Shown: positions 40,703 to 55,011 of the stretch, one piece after another
Position numbering within the stretch: position 1 is the stretch's first letter
How the letters are laid out: every line of letters begins with the position of its first letter
NCBI GenBank assembly: GCA_963170055.1
Contig: CAUJGJ010000179.1
Span: 2,218,401-2,282,400, forward strand
Source of the DNA: Halisarca cf. caerulea
Lineage: Eukaryota; Porifera; Demospongiae; Chondrillida; Halisarcidae
Length of the DNA: 64,000 nt
Direction: 5' to 3'
The notes under the pieces: model-generated
What the model was told of the DNA's origin: nothing
Seen by the model: only the letters and a program-made list of their open reading frames with translations
Databases searched by the model: none
Translations under genes and position numbers: made by a program

Positions 40703-40913
40703 CAGAGGGTTCACGTGACCTTTAATGTTGAATGAATGCACACAGCAAATATTCACCTTCAACACTAAGTCTCTGACAGTAGCAGTTTGGCTAACTTCGA
40801 TTCTTGTAGTTCCTTCAGTACTTCGAACTCGTACTATCTGCAAAACAAAGCATAAGAGAACGTAAATGACAATCTAGTGCAATAATATTCTCTATGCTCA
40901 CATAACCCACCAT
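36463..40913 (-). CDS. NPLOC4: NPL4 homologue, p97/VCP cofactor
   Basis: Ubiquitin-binding adaptor that, with UFD1, directs p97 to polyubiquitylated substrates in ERAD and replisome unloading. 590 aa; human 608. Minus-strand exons: 40913-40902, 40837-40757, 40636-40524, 40452-40300, 40240-40192, 38482-38388, 38327-38117, 38046-37864, 37803-37738, 37630-37504, 37424-37264, 37195-37022, 36961-36845, 36779-36668, 36581-36463; total in frame. Domains: N-terminal UBX-like ([15 protein letters not shown]), zinc-binding NPL4 region ([32 protein letters not shown]), MPN-like domain ([38 protein letters not shown]), C-terminal NZF finger (WTCNHC...CEMC). Exon 1 encodes only MVGY and is inferred from phase. 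The 1.7-kb intron (38483-40191) holds TE-derived sequence. Confidence 0.94.
38533..38722. repeat. 21-bp repeat in an NPLOC4 intron
   Basis: About nine copies of ACACAGATACACTACAAGCA plus C. Confidence 0.92.
39170..39309. mobile_element. Foldback MITE
   Basis: Near-perfect palindrome: ACATGTAATAGTTGTATCCTG...GGTGTGCTACAGCAGCATAAAG-type left arm against its complement, with arms about 60 bp. TTAATTGACC/GGTCAATTAA lies near the centre. Confidence 0.85.
39541..40017. mobile_element. hAT-like non-autonomous element
   Basis: Terminal inverted repeats CAGGGGCGTAGC (39541-39552) and GCTACGCCCCTG (40006-40017), perfect over 12 bp. Subterminal GAAACCCCCCTC and AGAAACCCCCTT. Contains a 29-T tract (39723-39751). 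No transposase ORF. No clean 8-bp target duplication; flanks are CA-rich and repetitive. Confidence 0.7.
40099..40178. repeat. AC microsatellite
   Basis: (CA)n with two CATACA interruptions, adjacent to the NPLOC4 donor at 40191. Confidence 0.9.
40640..40700. repeat. AC microsatellite
   Basis: (CA)n filling an NPLOC4 intron next to the acceptor at 40637. Confidence 0.9.
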
Positions 40914-40998
40914 TTTATTACAACGGAAAATAACGAAGTTATCCGCCTTTTCATCACATGACATGTGCGTCACCAAGCAACCCAGGCAGCTTAATAAA
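40914..40998. promoter_or_regulatory. Divergent promoter NPLOC4 / CFAP52 with perfect X-box
   Basis: 85 bp between starts. GTCACCAAGCAAC at 40969-40981 matches the RFX X-box consensus GTNRCC-N-RGYAAC at every position, 18 bp before the CFAP52 ATG. Confidence 0.65.
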
Positions 40999-43737
40999 AT
41001 GGCCGACGGCGATACTCTCCAGTTGGAAAACATATTTGGCTTCGAAGGTAGAAATTGAACTTTGCAATTTATGCCATTTAAAAGTAATTTATGGCTTATA
41101 ATTGATATAGGAAACATCACGGGAGGAGTTGCTCTACATCCAGATGGTAATCATCTGATTTATTCTTTGGGCAGTACTTTGATAGTGAAGAACGTGGAAA
41201 CCAACGAGCAGACCTTTCTACAAGGGCATACAAACGATATATCATGCTTGTCTGTATCTTCAAGTGGACTATATATTGCATCTGGCCAATCAACTCATAT
41301 GGGATTTAAGGTGTATGAGTTTTATGTGTTGTGTTTGAACAACCAGTTATGTATCATATCGTCACGTGCATAGGCGGATGTAATTGTGTGGGATTTTGCA
41401 GCAAGAAGTCTTTGCTACCGCTTTGTCTTGCACAAAGTAAAAGTTCAAGCACTTGCGTTTTCACCTAGTGACAAATTCCTTGCCACATTGGGTGGACGTG
41501 ATGATGGAAGGTGCAGCTGATATTTGCACCTGCCGTTGCAGGCTTTGCTACTTTCCTTCAATGCTATGTAGTGTTGTTGTTTGGAACCTAGAGAGTGGAG
41601 AGGCTCTCTGTGGAAGTCCTCAAGCTATGCAGAGTGCTGGTCCAGCATACTGTCTTGCTTTTGCTCACAAAAGAGACGACCTATTTGTGACAGGTGGAAA
41701 GTGAGTATGTCCACAGAGCAAACATGCACTCTGTACGTACATATGTGTTGTTTCTAGACTGACCCTCAGAGTTTGGGAGATAGATGAGAAGAACAGAAAA
41801 ATCCGCCCAACTGATTGTGGACTAGGTCAACTCAAAAGGATTGTTAACTGTGTTGAAGTAAGGTACCTCTGCCACTAGTAGTTATTTGTTTGTCCATGTG
41901 TACAATGGTTCATGTGTACAATGGTTCAGGTGTACAATGGTTCATGTGTACAATGGTTCAGGTGTACAATGGTTCATGTGTACAATGGTTCAGGTGTGTG
42001 ATGATGACCAGTTCATGTATTGTGGAACCACAAGTGGTGATGTCCTCAAGGTCAACATGAAAACATGTCTGTTCACCAACCATGGACCACTCAAGGACAA
42101 GTACAGTTTGGGGATCTCCACCCTACAAATACTCCCCTCTGGTATGTACCTGCTGTTGGAAGGTGGTTTATCACTTGTTGAAGATTTCTCTTCTGTTTGT
42201 TAGGTAATTTGATGATATCCACTGGGAGTGGTAAAGTGGCAGCAATGAATGCTGAAACGTACAAACAGATGAAGTCTTGCACAGTTGAAGGTGGAGTTAC
42301 ATCTCTGGCATTGAACAAGAAGGGCCATGAAGTTAGCAAGTACCCTGTCCCCGCAGCAAGCCTTGATGTATTCATGAATTCTATATATCTCACTTGATTT
42401 AGTTTTTCATCGGCACATCCACTGGAAACCTTTACCACACTCTGTTTGGAGACTTCAAGCCAACTCCAATTATGTCCTGTCACAATAATCCGATTACAGA
42501 TGTTACGTTTCCCCTGTAAGTATCCCTCACAATCCACTACTGATGACGTGTGTGCAGTGCATCTGTACTGAATGAAGAGGTAGTGAATGGTTATGTTGTA
42601 TGACTAGGGAGTCATCTGAGCTGTTTGTGACAAGCAGCATTAACGATGTTCGTGTGTGGCATGCTGCCAGCGGAAAGGAACTCCTGAGGCTGTCCATACC
42701 TAACTTGACCTGCAACGCAGTCAACATCACCAATGATGGACATGCAGTTATCACAGGTCAGGTTGAGCCTTGTGTATACTGTTCTCTTCACTTGTGAACC
42801 GATCCTGATAAAACACCTACTCCTGTGCAGGATGGAACGATGGAAAGATACGAGCTTTCTACCCAGAGAGTGGGCAGCCAATGTACACCATCCATGATGC
42901 TCATAACAAAGTCAGTTAACCTCATACATAGCATCATGAACATCTGGTGTACCACATTTCTGTTTCCTTGTCATAGGGTGTTACAGCTCTGGCAACTTTG
43001 TCACATTCCAGAACCATAGTCAGTGGCGGTGGTGAAGGCCAGGTTCGGTTGTGGGTGGCCACAGCTGTTGCTCAGAAGATGAAGGAAGCCTTGAAGGAAC
43101 ACAGAGGGGCTGTCACCTGCATCAGGGTACGCAAGAATGACCAGGAATGCATCACATCCAGCAATGATGGGACTTGCATTGTATGGGATCTTGTGTGAGT
43201 ACAATAACTGATTACAGCAAATTGAATAATCATGGATGTTACAAGATTCTAATTGTATCCTTCTACAGACGATGTGTTCGCAATCAAGTCATCTTTGCTA
43301 ATACCATGTTCAAAGCTGTGTGCTACCATCCTGATGAGTGCCAGGTGATAACAGGTGGAACAGACAGAAAGATTGGCTATTGGGATACCTATGATGGTGG
43401 TCAGATAAGAGAACTGGATGGCTCCAAGACTGGGTCCATTGATGGAATGGACATCACCAACTGTGGGAGCTATTTTGTTACAGGGGGAAGTGATCGAGTA
43501 GTTAAGGTATGTGTGTGCACTTACACAAAGTTTGCTATCTCCACTTTGTTGAAATGCAGCTCTAATGCACTTCAGGTCTGGTTGTACAATGAAGGAGAGG
43601 TCTCACATAAAGGCACTGGTCACAGTGGAGACATTGTGCGTATCAAGATATCGCCAGATGGTCAACACATTGTTAGTGTGAGTGCAGATGGAGGCATTCT
43701 TCGTTGGAAGTTTCCAATATTTACACCAAACAATTAA
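40999..43737 (+). CDS. CFAP52: CFAP52 / WDR16, ciliary WD40 protein
   Basis: Motile-cilium microtubule inner protein. 616 aa; human 620. Exons 40999-41047, 41111-41310, 41374-41510, 41572-41700, 41758-41857, 41994-42141, 42204-42331, 42403-42515, 42608-42756, 42831-42910, 42977-43194, 43269-43506, 43576-43737; total in frame. WD40 repeats forming two propellers throughout: VIVWDFAARSLCYRFVLHKV, SVVVWNLESGE, LRVWEIDEKNRKIRPT, VRVWHAASGKELLRL, TIVSGGGEGQVRLW, TCIVWDL, TGGTDRKIGYWDTYDGGQIR, VSVSADGGILRWKFP at the C-terminus. A short repeat occupies the intron before 41994. Confidence 0.96.
41893..41997. repeat. 16-bp repeat overlapping a CFAP52 splice acceptor
   Basis: Six copies of ACAATGGTTCATGTGT. 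The variant TTCAGGTGT, carrying CAG, serves as the real acceptor in the last copy, so the array offers three AG acceptors. Confidence 0.85.
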
Positions 43738-43806
43738 TTACAACAAAAGATTAAAAATACTTTACATGGCATTGCTGCAGTCTGCTCGCTGTATTGTACC
43801 ACCTGA

Positions 43807-44321
43807 TTACCCCCAAACTTCACTCTTGCAGTAGTGCAATATGAGTTTACCATTTGATCCATAGCACTATAGAACGTAAGAATACATAACTTAGCATAAC
43901 TTGTGACCTCGTAGTGGCAATTTGACACACAACCCACTTCATTCAGAGTTCCAATATCTTGCAGTGGAGATGGACAAAAGGATTGCATGACATACACAAA
44001 CTGTATAAACGAAATTCAAGATGTATCCATCTATTAGTGTTTCATGGAATTCACACGCACGCACGCACGACAGTAGAACAGGCAACGTACCAAAGACTCA
44101 TCTGGTGACAACCTCAGTCGTTTTCTCAAAATGTCAATAAGTTCTCCTACAGTTGTAGTCGTGGGAATTTGCACCTTTTTTTGTTCAATCAAAGGGGTGT
44201 TAGGGCCATTTTTAAAAACTACAATGACTGGGACACAAATCCCAGCAAAAGAAAACAAAATTGACACAAATTATTCAATTCGCCAGGAAGATCTACGAAC
44301 GCACCAACCTTTGTCAGCCAT
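43807..44321 (-). CDS. ATG12: ATG12, autophagy ubiquitin-like modifier
   Basis: Conjugated to ATG5 to form the LC3-lipidation E3. Only 90 aa, essentially the ubiquitin-fold core, against about 140 in human. Exons 44321-44309 (MADK plus one base), 44227-44091, 44000-43938, 43866-43807. Conserved: VFKNGPNTPLIEQKKVQIP, FVYVMQSFCPSPLQDIGTLN, YGSNGKLILHYCKSEVWG with the essential C-terminal glycine. It lacks the long disordered N-terminus. Head to head with SMURF; 69 bp from the CFAP52 stop. Confidence 0.95.
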
Positions 44322-44427
44322 TTTATTCCCTCACTTCATACTCAATATTACGGGCCTACACGAATAATAGTGTATAAAATGTAGTTCAGCTGTCCCACCT
44401 CTACTAGCGTCACTATGTGGTGAAGCT
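44322..44427. promoter_or_regulatory. Divergent promoter ATG12 / SMURF
   Basis: 106 bp between the two start codons; no recognised motif. Confidence 0.45.
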
Positions 44428-48543
<4,116 letters not shown>

Positions 48544-48631
48544 TCTTATGAACTTCCCTTTTTTTTATCCCTTTGCACTGTTCACTGCTCTCTGTTATTA
48601 CCCTGCGATTGCGCAATGCAAGCAAATGCAC

Positions 48632-48645
48632 GTTGCCATAGCAGT
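48632..48645 (+). promoter_or_regulatory. X-box-like motif before DRC3
   Basis: GTTGCCATAGCAGT: perfect GTNRCC half, AT spacer, AGCA of the second half (two mismatches). It lies 8 bp before the DRC3 ATG. Confidence 0.45.
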
Positions 48646-48653
48646 GAAGAAGA

Positions 48654-49519
48654 ATGAGTCGTTTGTACGATACAGTAGAACCGAATGTTTTGAAGGAAGA
48701 CTTCTTAGCAGAAGTTGTCCGGGAGCAAAAACCTCGAGGAGAGGCGGGGAGATTGGCTGCAGAGGAAGGAATTGAATTTAATGAAGTCACCGTGCTACGA
48801 CTTGATTTTAGAAGTAGGCGATTTCAAGGAACGTATAACGTCTCGTATAACAGACGACTGCCCTTAGCGTTAGTTGTACCATAGATGCATGGGCTTCTTT
48901 CCAAAAGTATACTAGCATTAAGCCTTTTGTGAGTTGGTTAGTTACTAACCCCAGTGGCGTGACGCCTCCGCGTAGCTTGACGAACCAACCTGCAATATTG
49001 CAGCGAAGAATTCATGTCAGCGTTCCAAGCGACTCGATGTCTCCATCTGTGCGGTTTCATGGTAAATTCTCTCCTCATTTTGTGCAGACATATTAAGAAT
49101 CGACAATTTATGGCAGTTTCAAAATCTGACGAAGTTACAACTTGACAACAACATAATTGAAGAGATCAAAGGTCTGGAGGTTCTTGTTCACCTGGAGTGG
49201 TTGGGTAAGTGTGGTCGAATTGCATTAATTACTGATGGCCTGATTTCTTGTCTTCTATGTCCAGTGTCTAGCCATGATGACCTGCCTTGCTGTAGACTTG
49301 TCCTTCAACAACATCGAACGCATAGAAGGTCTTGGCTCCCTGCAGAGCCTCCAGGATCTTAGTTTATCTCATAATCGAATAAAAGTAATTGAAGAACTGG
49401 ACAACCTCCATTCTCTACAGGTGTTTTCCATCGGCTACAACTTCATAGAGTCAGTTGAAAATGTAAGCCGTGGACTGATGTGTGTGTGTGCCAAGTAACC
49501 AACCATGTTACATTGTACT

Positions 49520-49611
<92 letters not shown>

Positions 49612-50328
49612 TGTGTGTGTGTGTTCTAAGCAATGAGCGATCTACTGAGGTGTGTGTCAAGCAATTTACCTTTGTTGTGTTTGTGTGTACTATTGCAGGT
49701 GCTATATCTGAGGCAGTTTAAGAAGCTATCCTCTTTAAACATTGCTAACAACCCTTTATGTGATAGCAGTGAGCACACATACCCTCAATTCCTCCTGGCA
49801 ACTCTCCCTCAACTTGTATACCTGGACTTCAGGTACATAACACCAGAAGCAGTGAGTTTGTACTTTTTGAGCTAAGCAAGGTGGTTGCAGGTCACAACTT
49901 GTGGTGTGTTTAGAGAGAAGAGGCTTGTGAAGCTTACCAGGAACTGTTGGATTCACTGGAATTAAAGGATCGGGAAGTGAAGAGGAAGGCTGCTGAGGAT
50001 TCAAAACTGGACGCTAAACTCACTGAATACAAAGTAAGTAATTTGCTGGCTTTTCTTTTTGTATATTGTTTAGTGTACTTGTCCTCTCAGGAAGCATATG
50101 TGGATGGGTTAGATGAATTACAACTGTTTCAAGCTATGTTTGAGGAAGATAAAGACTTGGAACAAATCAGGCTTATTCCTGGTATTCCTGAGATGCTTAC
50201 TGAGTATCCTTTTCAAATCTACTGTTGTTGTGTGCCTATACCTTTGTAATCTGCCGTTATGTGCTTATATCTTTGTGATACTGTATACTGCTTTGTTGTG
50301 CCGGAGCTTGTATCTTTGTGTGTATAGT

Positions 50329-50370
<42 letters not shown>

Positions 50371-51077
50371 GGTGGATGTGGGAACTGTTTCCTTAACATG
50401 GATTTAGATTTGAGAAGAAGTTTGAATTAGTGTGTCACGAGTTAGTACAGGAAGGGTTGATAAAGTCAACCAAAAGAATTGAGGAGAGATCTGCCTTCTT
50501 TCACGCTAGAAAGGAAGCTTGTGAACACAATAAAAAAGCTGCGTTGAACCTCTTAGCAGTTTATGAGCAAGTAAAAGCCCAACTGTTGGCATCTGTAGAA
50601 GATCAAGATCAGCTGCAATCAGTAATGGATGCATTGTCCAAAGAACATCATAGACTAAAGGAAGAGCTGCTTCGAATCGAAATGGAACTTGTGGAGCAAG
50701 TTGATGTAAGTTTGTCTGTGGGTTACATAGAATTGATACATGTTTCACAAGCTTATAGCAAGCCTTCACTCCACTGAAACAGTGGGAGAATCCGTGCATT
50801 AGCATCATAACCGAACTTCACTTGGAGCTCAATGATTATTACCAACTTCTACTCACAGCCCAACTGGGCAGGAATACAGAAATAGGTATCTAAATAGGTA
50901 GCTGGACACCTACAAAGGTCAGGACTATAGATAAAGAAGTAGACTTAACAATTCACAATACTAATGGTCCTACAACTAGAGTATCAAGTTTCACACAAAC
51001 ATCTTCAAGCCTTTGCATACATACATGTGTGTTTGTGTATTTGTGCATGTTTACATGTGTGTGTGTGTGTGTGTGTG

Positions 51078-51124
<47 letters not shown>

Positions 51125-52842
51125 ACTCCCACTTATTATAATTATGTTTTCAAAACAAATTTGTATACAGTCAGACCTCACTTATCCGCACACGTCCGTT
51201 TTGAATGAATTTGCGGATAAAGTGAGGGAACTGGATAAGTGAGGGTGCGGTATTGTACACATGTTTTTACAAGTCTCACCACTATTTTTAACATGCAAAT
51301 GTACTGTACCCATTGAATTTCAAATCAATCAAAGTATTAAAGCAACAAACAAAAACAATCACAAGTATATACAGTACTACATGTGTCATACACCAATGTT
51401 CTATAAATAAAACAAAACATGCAGTCACAGTTATCAGTGGCCTGGTCAATAATAAGAATAATACGATAAAAATCTTGCCCTATTTAGAAAAGAAGTCAAA
51501 TATACTTGTTTGCTTTGCACCAACTAATTTTTTCGTGTTGAGAAATTGCAAGTGCTTCCGAATCTTCCACACTTTGGTTCTTCGGCGTTTGGGTACGGCA
51601 TACCTTGCTGTCATCTTCTACTTTCAACCATTCACTTCGAGTATGCCAAACATCATCAATGGTGAAAAGACCAACCTTAAAACCCCAGTCCTTCTCAAAG
51701 TGTGCTTGGATTCTGTCATACGTAGCCTTCGGGTATGCTTGCTTGTAAAGACAGATTTACTTCTTCTTACTGGCGTTTAAGGAGTTCCTTGGACGTTTCA
51801 AGGGCAAACTAGAGGCCATCTCAGGCAGACACAACTTGAAAAGAAAAGAAAGACTACACAAAGTTTCACTCCAGGTGTAAACCAACGGATAAAAGAGGGA
51901 AAATTATACTGACTAGTATCCAACAGTATACAGAAAACATGGTCGGATGCGGATAGCAAGGTTTCCGGTTAATCGAGGTTAAAATGTATTGTGCACATTC
52001 GTTTTGGGAGGAAATGATGCGGATGGTGAGGGAACCGGTTATGTGAGGTGCGGATAAGTGAGGTCTCACTGTACATCCATTTTTCACGCATGTGTATGCA
52101 TGTTAGGAGATAACCAAGGATTTTGAGCGCCATTATTCTGAGATGGTCCAAGCTTTCCAAGAAGTTGTTCAAGCCCAATATCCAACTCCAATTTGTATAA
52201 CTACCAATTAGTCATAGCTTTGTAGAGTTGAGTGTTATCAGTGTAAAACACCATGTGTGCGATGATGTGTGCATGAGGCATGGCTCACTCATACTGATCT
52301 GTTGAAGTTCCTTATCTCCTTGAACTATGACTCAATGTCGTGAGCTGGAAACCAGCCACCACGAGCAAGTCTCTACTATAGCTAACCAGTTGTTGGAGAA
52401 GTTCTCCAAGAACCAGTTACAAGAAGATGAGTGTCCTGATCAGCTAAGAATGGTTAGTGAGTTAGTCTTGGTCAATATATTACATTGTAAGTCAACTGCG
52501 TTTGCACCACATAGCTCCTTGTGGACAAAGACTCCTTCTTGAGCTCTATTACTGCCTCTCATGATGTACATTTCTTGGCCATAGACACAAAGGTTTGCTG
52601 GGATTGATACAACTGTGGGCAGTAGTGGTGCAAGCAGTACTTGTATTGTGCGTCCTCCACTTTAGGAAGATAGTATGATCCAAGCAATGAACAGAGACAA
52701 GGATTCCTTCCTTGCCGAGTTACAAGAAGATGAATTCACACGGAATCGAAGTAGAATCATGGAAATAACCAGATACTTACAATTTGAGCAAGAAGAAATG
52801 GAACTATTTGAAGATAATTTCTCTCCTGCTGATGAGAACTGA
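48654..52842 (+). CDS. DRC3: DRC3 / LRRC48, nexin-dynein regulatory complex subunit
   Basis: Subunit of the ciliary dynein regulatory complex. 524 aa; human 523. Exons 48654-48813, 49088-49204, 49296-49462, 49699-49851, 49914-50033, 50091-50203, 50408-50705, 52107-52177, 52332-52452, 52515-52592, 52666-52842; total in frame. N-terminal leucine-rich repeats (ILRIDNLWQFQNLTKLQLDN, DLSFNNIERIEGLGSL, LSLSHNRIKVIEEL), LRR cap, then coiled coil to the end (CRELETSHHEQVSTI; LLVDKDSFLSSITASHDVHF; TRNRSRIMEITRYLQ). The intron 52178-52331 has ATATCC...AC ends, consistent with a U12-type AT-AC intron; no GT-AG alternative keeps frame. The intron 50706-52106 hosts a Tc1/pogo-like element. Confidence 0.95.
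49520..49624. repeat. GT microsatellite in a DRC3 intron
   Basis: (GT)n with TACATG and TACGTG interruptions. Confidence 0.9.
50332..50369. repeat. GT microsatellite in a DRC3 intron
   Basis: (GT)n, 19 units, before the acceptor at 50407. Confidence 0.9.
51055..51122. repeat. GT microsatellite in a DRC3 intron
   Basis: (GT)n interrupted by GCATGT. Confidence 0.9.
51168..52071. mobile_element. Non-autonomous Tc1/mariner-pogo-like DNA transposon
   Basis: 904 bp bounded by TA on both sides (51166-51167 and 52072-52073). Inverted ends CAGTCAGACCTCACTTATCC... and ...GGATAAGTGAGGTCTCACTG match over about 24 bp with one mismatch. Internal GGATAA...GTGAGGG motifs repeat near the ends. No intact transposase; a minus-strand stretch at 51560-51720 may be a transposase remnant. 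TA duplication and CAG ends are typical of pogo/Tigger elements. Confidence 0.8.
52178..52331 (+). other. Candidate U12-type AT-AC intron
   Basis: 5' end ATATCCAACT, 3' end TATGAC. Possible branch sites TTCCTTATC (about 52308) or TCCTTGAAC (about 52317), both near the TTCCTTRAY consensus. Splicing joins QEVVQA to CRELETSHH in frame. Confidence 0.7.
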
Positions 52843-52941
52843 TTAAAATTATTATTAACTGAGTTCATGTTGAAGACACTATACAATATTTATTATGTAC
52901 AAAATGAAAATATTATACAGATAACAATTAATGAAATAATA

Positions 52942-54161
52942 TCACATATACTGTTTGTAACAATGCAATTTTTGCTTCACAGATTGTGGCAATGGTAGTT
53001 GGTCAATGGACTGCTCATCCGGAAGGACCGACAATATCTTGTCCATACACTTTTCTTTCAAGGACTCACTCTCAACACCTGAAGAGACAAAGTTAAGTAG
53101 TCACTTCCAAAGACTTATAAATACAATGATGCAATATCAGTAGGACCCTCAGTGGGACCCTCAGTGGGACCCTCAGGATAAAGTGAAGTAGTTCCTGGAG
53201 AAGGGTCAAGCTGTCACATAACAAAGACATACTAGCTAATAGGTATTCTTATTTTAATCAGGTATTCATATTTAATCTGGGGTTCGAACCTTTAGCCAGA
53301 GGCTACTTTAAGTGGCACCCAGAAAAGAAAAAAAGAGACAAAGGCAAAACACAAAAGAAACATGGAGGAAGTACAAAGATTCAAAAAAAAAAATTGAGAT
53401 GCAGCAAAAAAATAAAATGAGAGATCAGAATTACAAAACAATAATAATATTCAATCAGTTTTGGGGGATATAATAGCCATTGTCAATGAAATAAGGTGAT
53501 TGGTGTGTGAAAACACATGCATGTTGTGTACAGAAATACTGGGCTAATCATTCAAAAAGTGATTTTCACATAGTCTTGTGAATACCCGAAAGACTATGCG
53601 AAAATCACTTTTTGAATGATAATCGTATCGTAATAGGGATGGCAACATTGGTTTTAATCAGACACGATTATATCCATTGTCCAACAAAATTCATGATTAT
53701 CACGATAATTGTACAGCACTGGAATCCTAAAATGTGTGTGTACATGTAACAAATCTCTTGAAATTTGGGTACTCTCAACCAAATCTTATGCTGAGACTTG
53801 AACTGGAAAGAGGTGACAAAAGGACACAGTGCTTTCTGTACTATGACAGTGTAACTGGATATAGTGAATTTCTGATATAGTGTAGAACATAGTGTTCTCC
53901 TGGGATTCGCTGTAATGAGTTTCCACAGTATGTGTAACGATTATTCCAATAAATCACTATATTACGATGATCACGATGTCAAAATCACTGACGATACGAT
54001 TATCATGAGTATCACAATTATTGCCCAACCCTAATAGCTAATTAGTCATACTAGATCTAGGTATGTGAAGGTTGTGCATTATACACTAGAATTTCATGAG
54101 CCCTTCATGAAATTCTAGTGTATAATGCACAACAGGTACATGTCCTACAAGTATACATGTA

Positions 54162-54214
<53 letters not shown>

Positions 54215-54270
54215 CAGTATGTGTGTGTGTGTGTGCTTGCGTGCGTGTGTGTGTGTGTGTGTGTGTGTAT

Positions 54271-54313
<43 letters not shown>

Positions 54314-54929
54314 TGTGTGTGTGAAAGTGTATAATAAATGTTAAACACAAACCTGATCGTGTTATAGTAGTTGCCTTGCACCGACCATAGTGGTCCACAA
54401 CTGCGTACACATCATAACCACTCAGATACACATTACGTGTGGCTACACCTTGAAAGCATCCATTGACATAAAAACTCAGGTCACCTTCACGTGTCAGTTG
54501 CATACCCAATCTGTCACCACATTTCAGGTTATCCAAACTAATAAGACCATAAGGACGCTCTTCTGAGTCACATTCTCCCGATAAACCCGATAAACGATTG
54601 TGCAGTTTTTGATTACACCAGACACAGAAACTAGGCGCATCTGGAGAATATCGTGGTATCTTGCTGTGGCGTAATTGGATGTTGCTCGATATTCTCATAA
54701 CTCCCAGCTTAAAAGTACCAGACCAAGTGGTCCCCAAGTCGGTTAACATCACTTCAAATTCAGCATCCCCTCTCAATCTTCTCGCGCCGAAACATACCCC
54801 ATAAGCATACGTGGCTTCTGGGTCCTTTTTACGGGCAACATATCCGTCTTCAGATGTGGCCATATGAGACGATTTGACATCATGGTAGCCGAATTCTCTT
54901 CTACTCGTGGTGTTGGAATCGGTCGCCAT
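52942..54929 (-). CDS. NEURL2: NEURL2/OZZ-like NHR plus SOCS-box protein
   Basis: Neuralized-homology-repeat protein with a C-terminal SOCS box, expected to recruit a cullin-RING ubiquitin ligase. Two exons: 54929-54353 and 53078-52942, phase 1 junction, 237 aa. NHR: YAYGVCFGARRLRGDAEFEV, RPYGLISLDNLKCGDRLGMQ, LSFYVNGCFQGVATRNVYLS, YAVVDHYGRCKATTI. SOCS-like tail: LPLPQSVKQKLHCYKQ. A single NHR plus SOCS matches NEURL2 rather than NEURL1 (two NHRs and a RING). ATG 54929 (MATDSN) is chosen over an upstream Met at 55043, because the latter would overlap the divergent IFT56 start. The 1.27-kb intron holds two hairpins and a microsatellite. Confidence 0.85.
53549..53618. repeat. Foldback hairpin in the NEURL2-like intron
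   Basis: CATTCAAAAAGTGATTTTC and AAAATCACTTTTTGAATG arms, with ACATAGTCTT/AAAGACTATG inside. Confidence 0.85.
54071..54133. repeat. Perfect 30-bp-arm palindrome
   Basis: GTTGTGCATTATACACTAGA ATTTCATGA against its exact complement, spacer about 4 bp. It lies immediately before a GT microsatellite. Confidence 0.9.
54165..54323. repeat. GT microsatellite
   Basis: (GT)n with TATCAGT and GCTTGCGTGC interruptions, next to the NEURL2-like donor at 54352. Confidence 0.9.
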
Positions 54930-55011
54930 TTTCTTCTCCTTTTTACTAATTCCATTTCCGTTTCTATTTCCTCTGAACAAGACCACCCCCGTTTCCATAG
55001 GAATCGACAAT
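54930..55011. promoter_or_regulatory. Divergent promoter NEURL2-like / IFT56
   Basis: 82 bp between starts. GTTTCCATAGGAAT at 54991-55004 resembles an X-box with three mismatches, 8 bp before the IFT56 ATG. Confidence 0.4.

Noticed and set aside
51313..51780. 155-codon ORF in the DRC3 intron
   Set aside because: Lies inside the TA-flanked transposon and shows no recognisable domain in that frame.
53140..53180. Short GGGACCCTCAGT repeat
   Set aside because: Only three units; not worth a separate feature.
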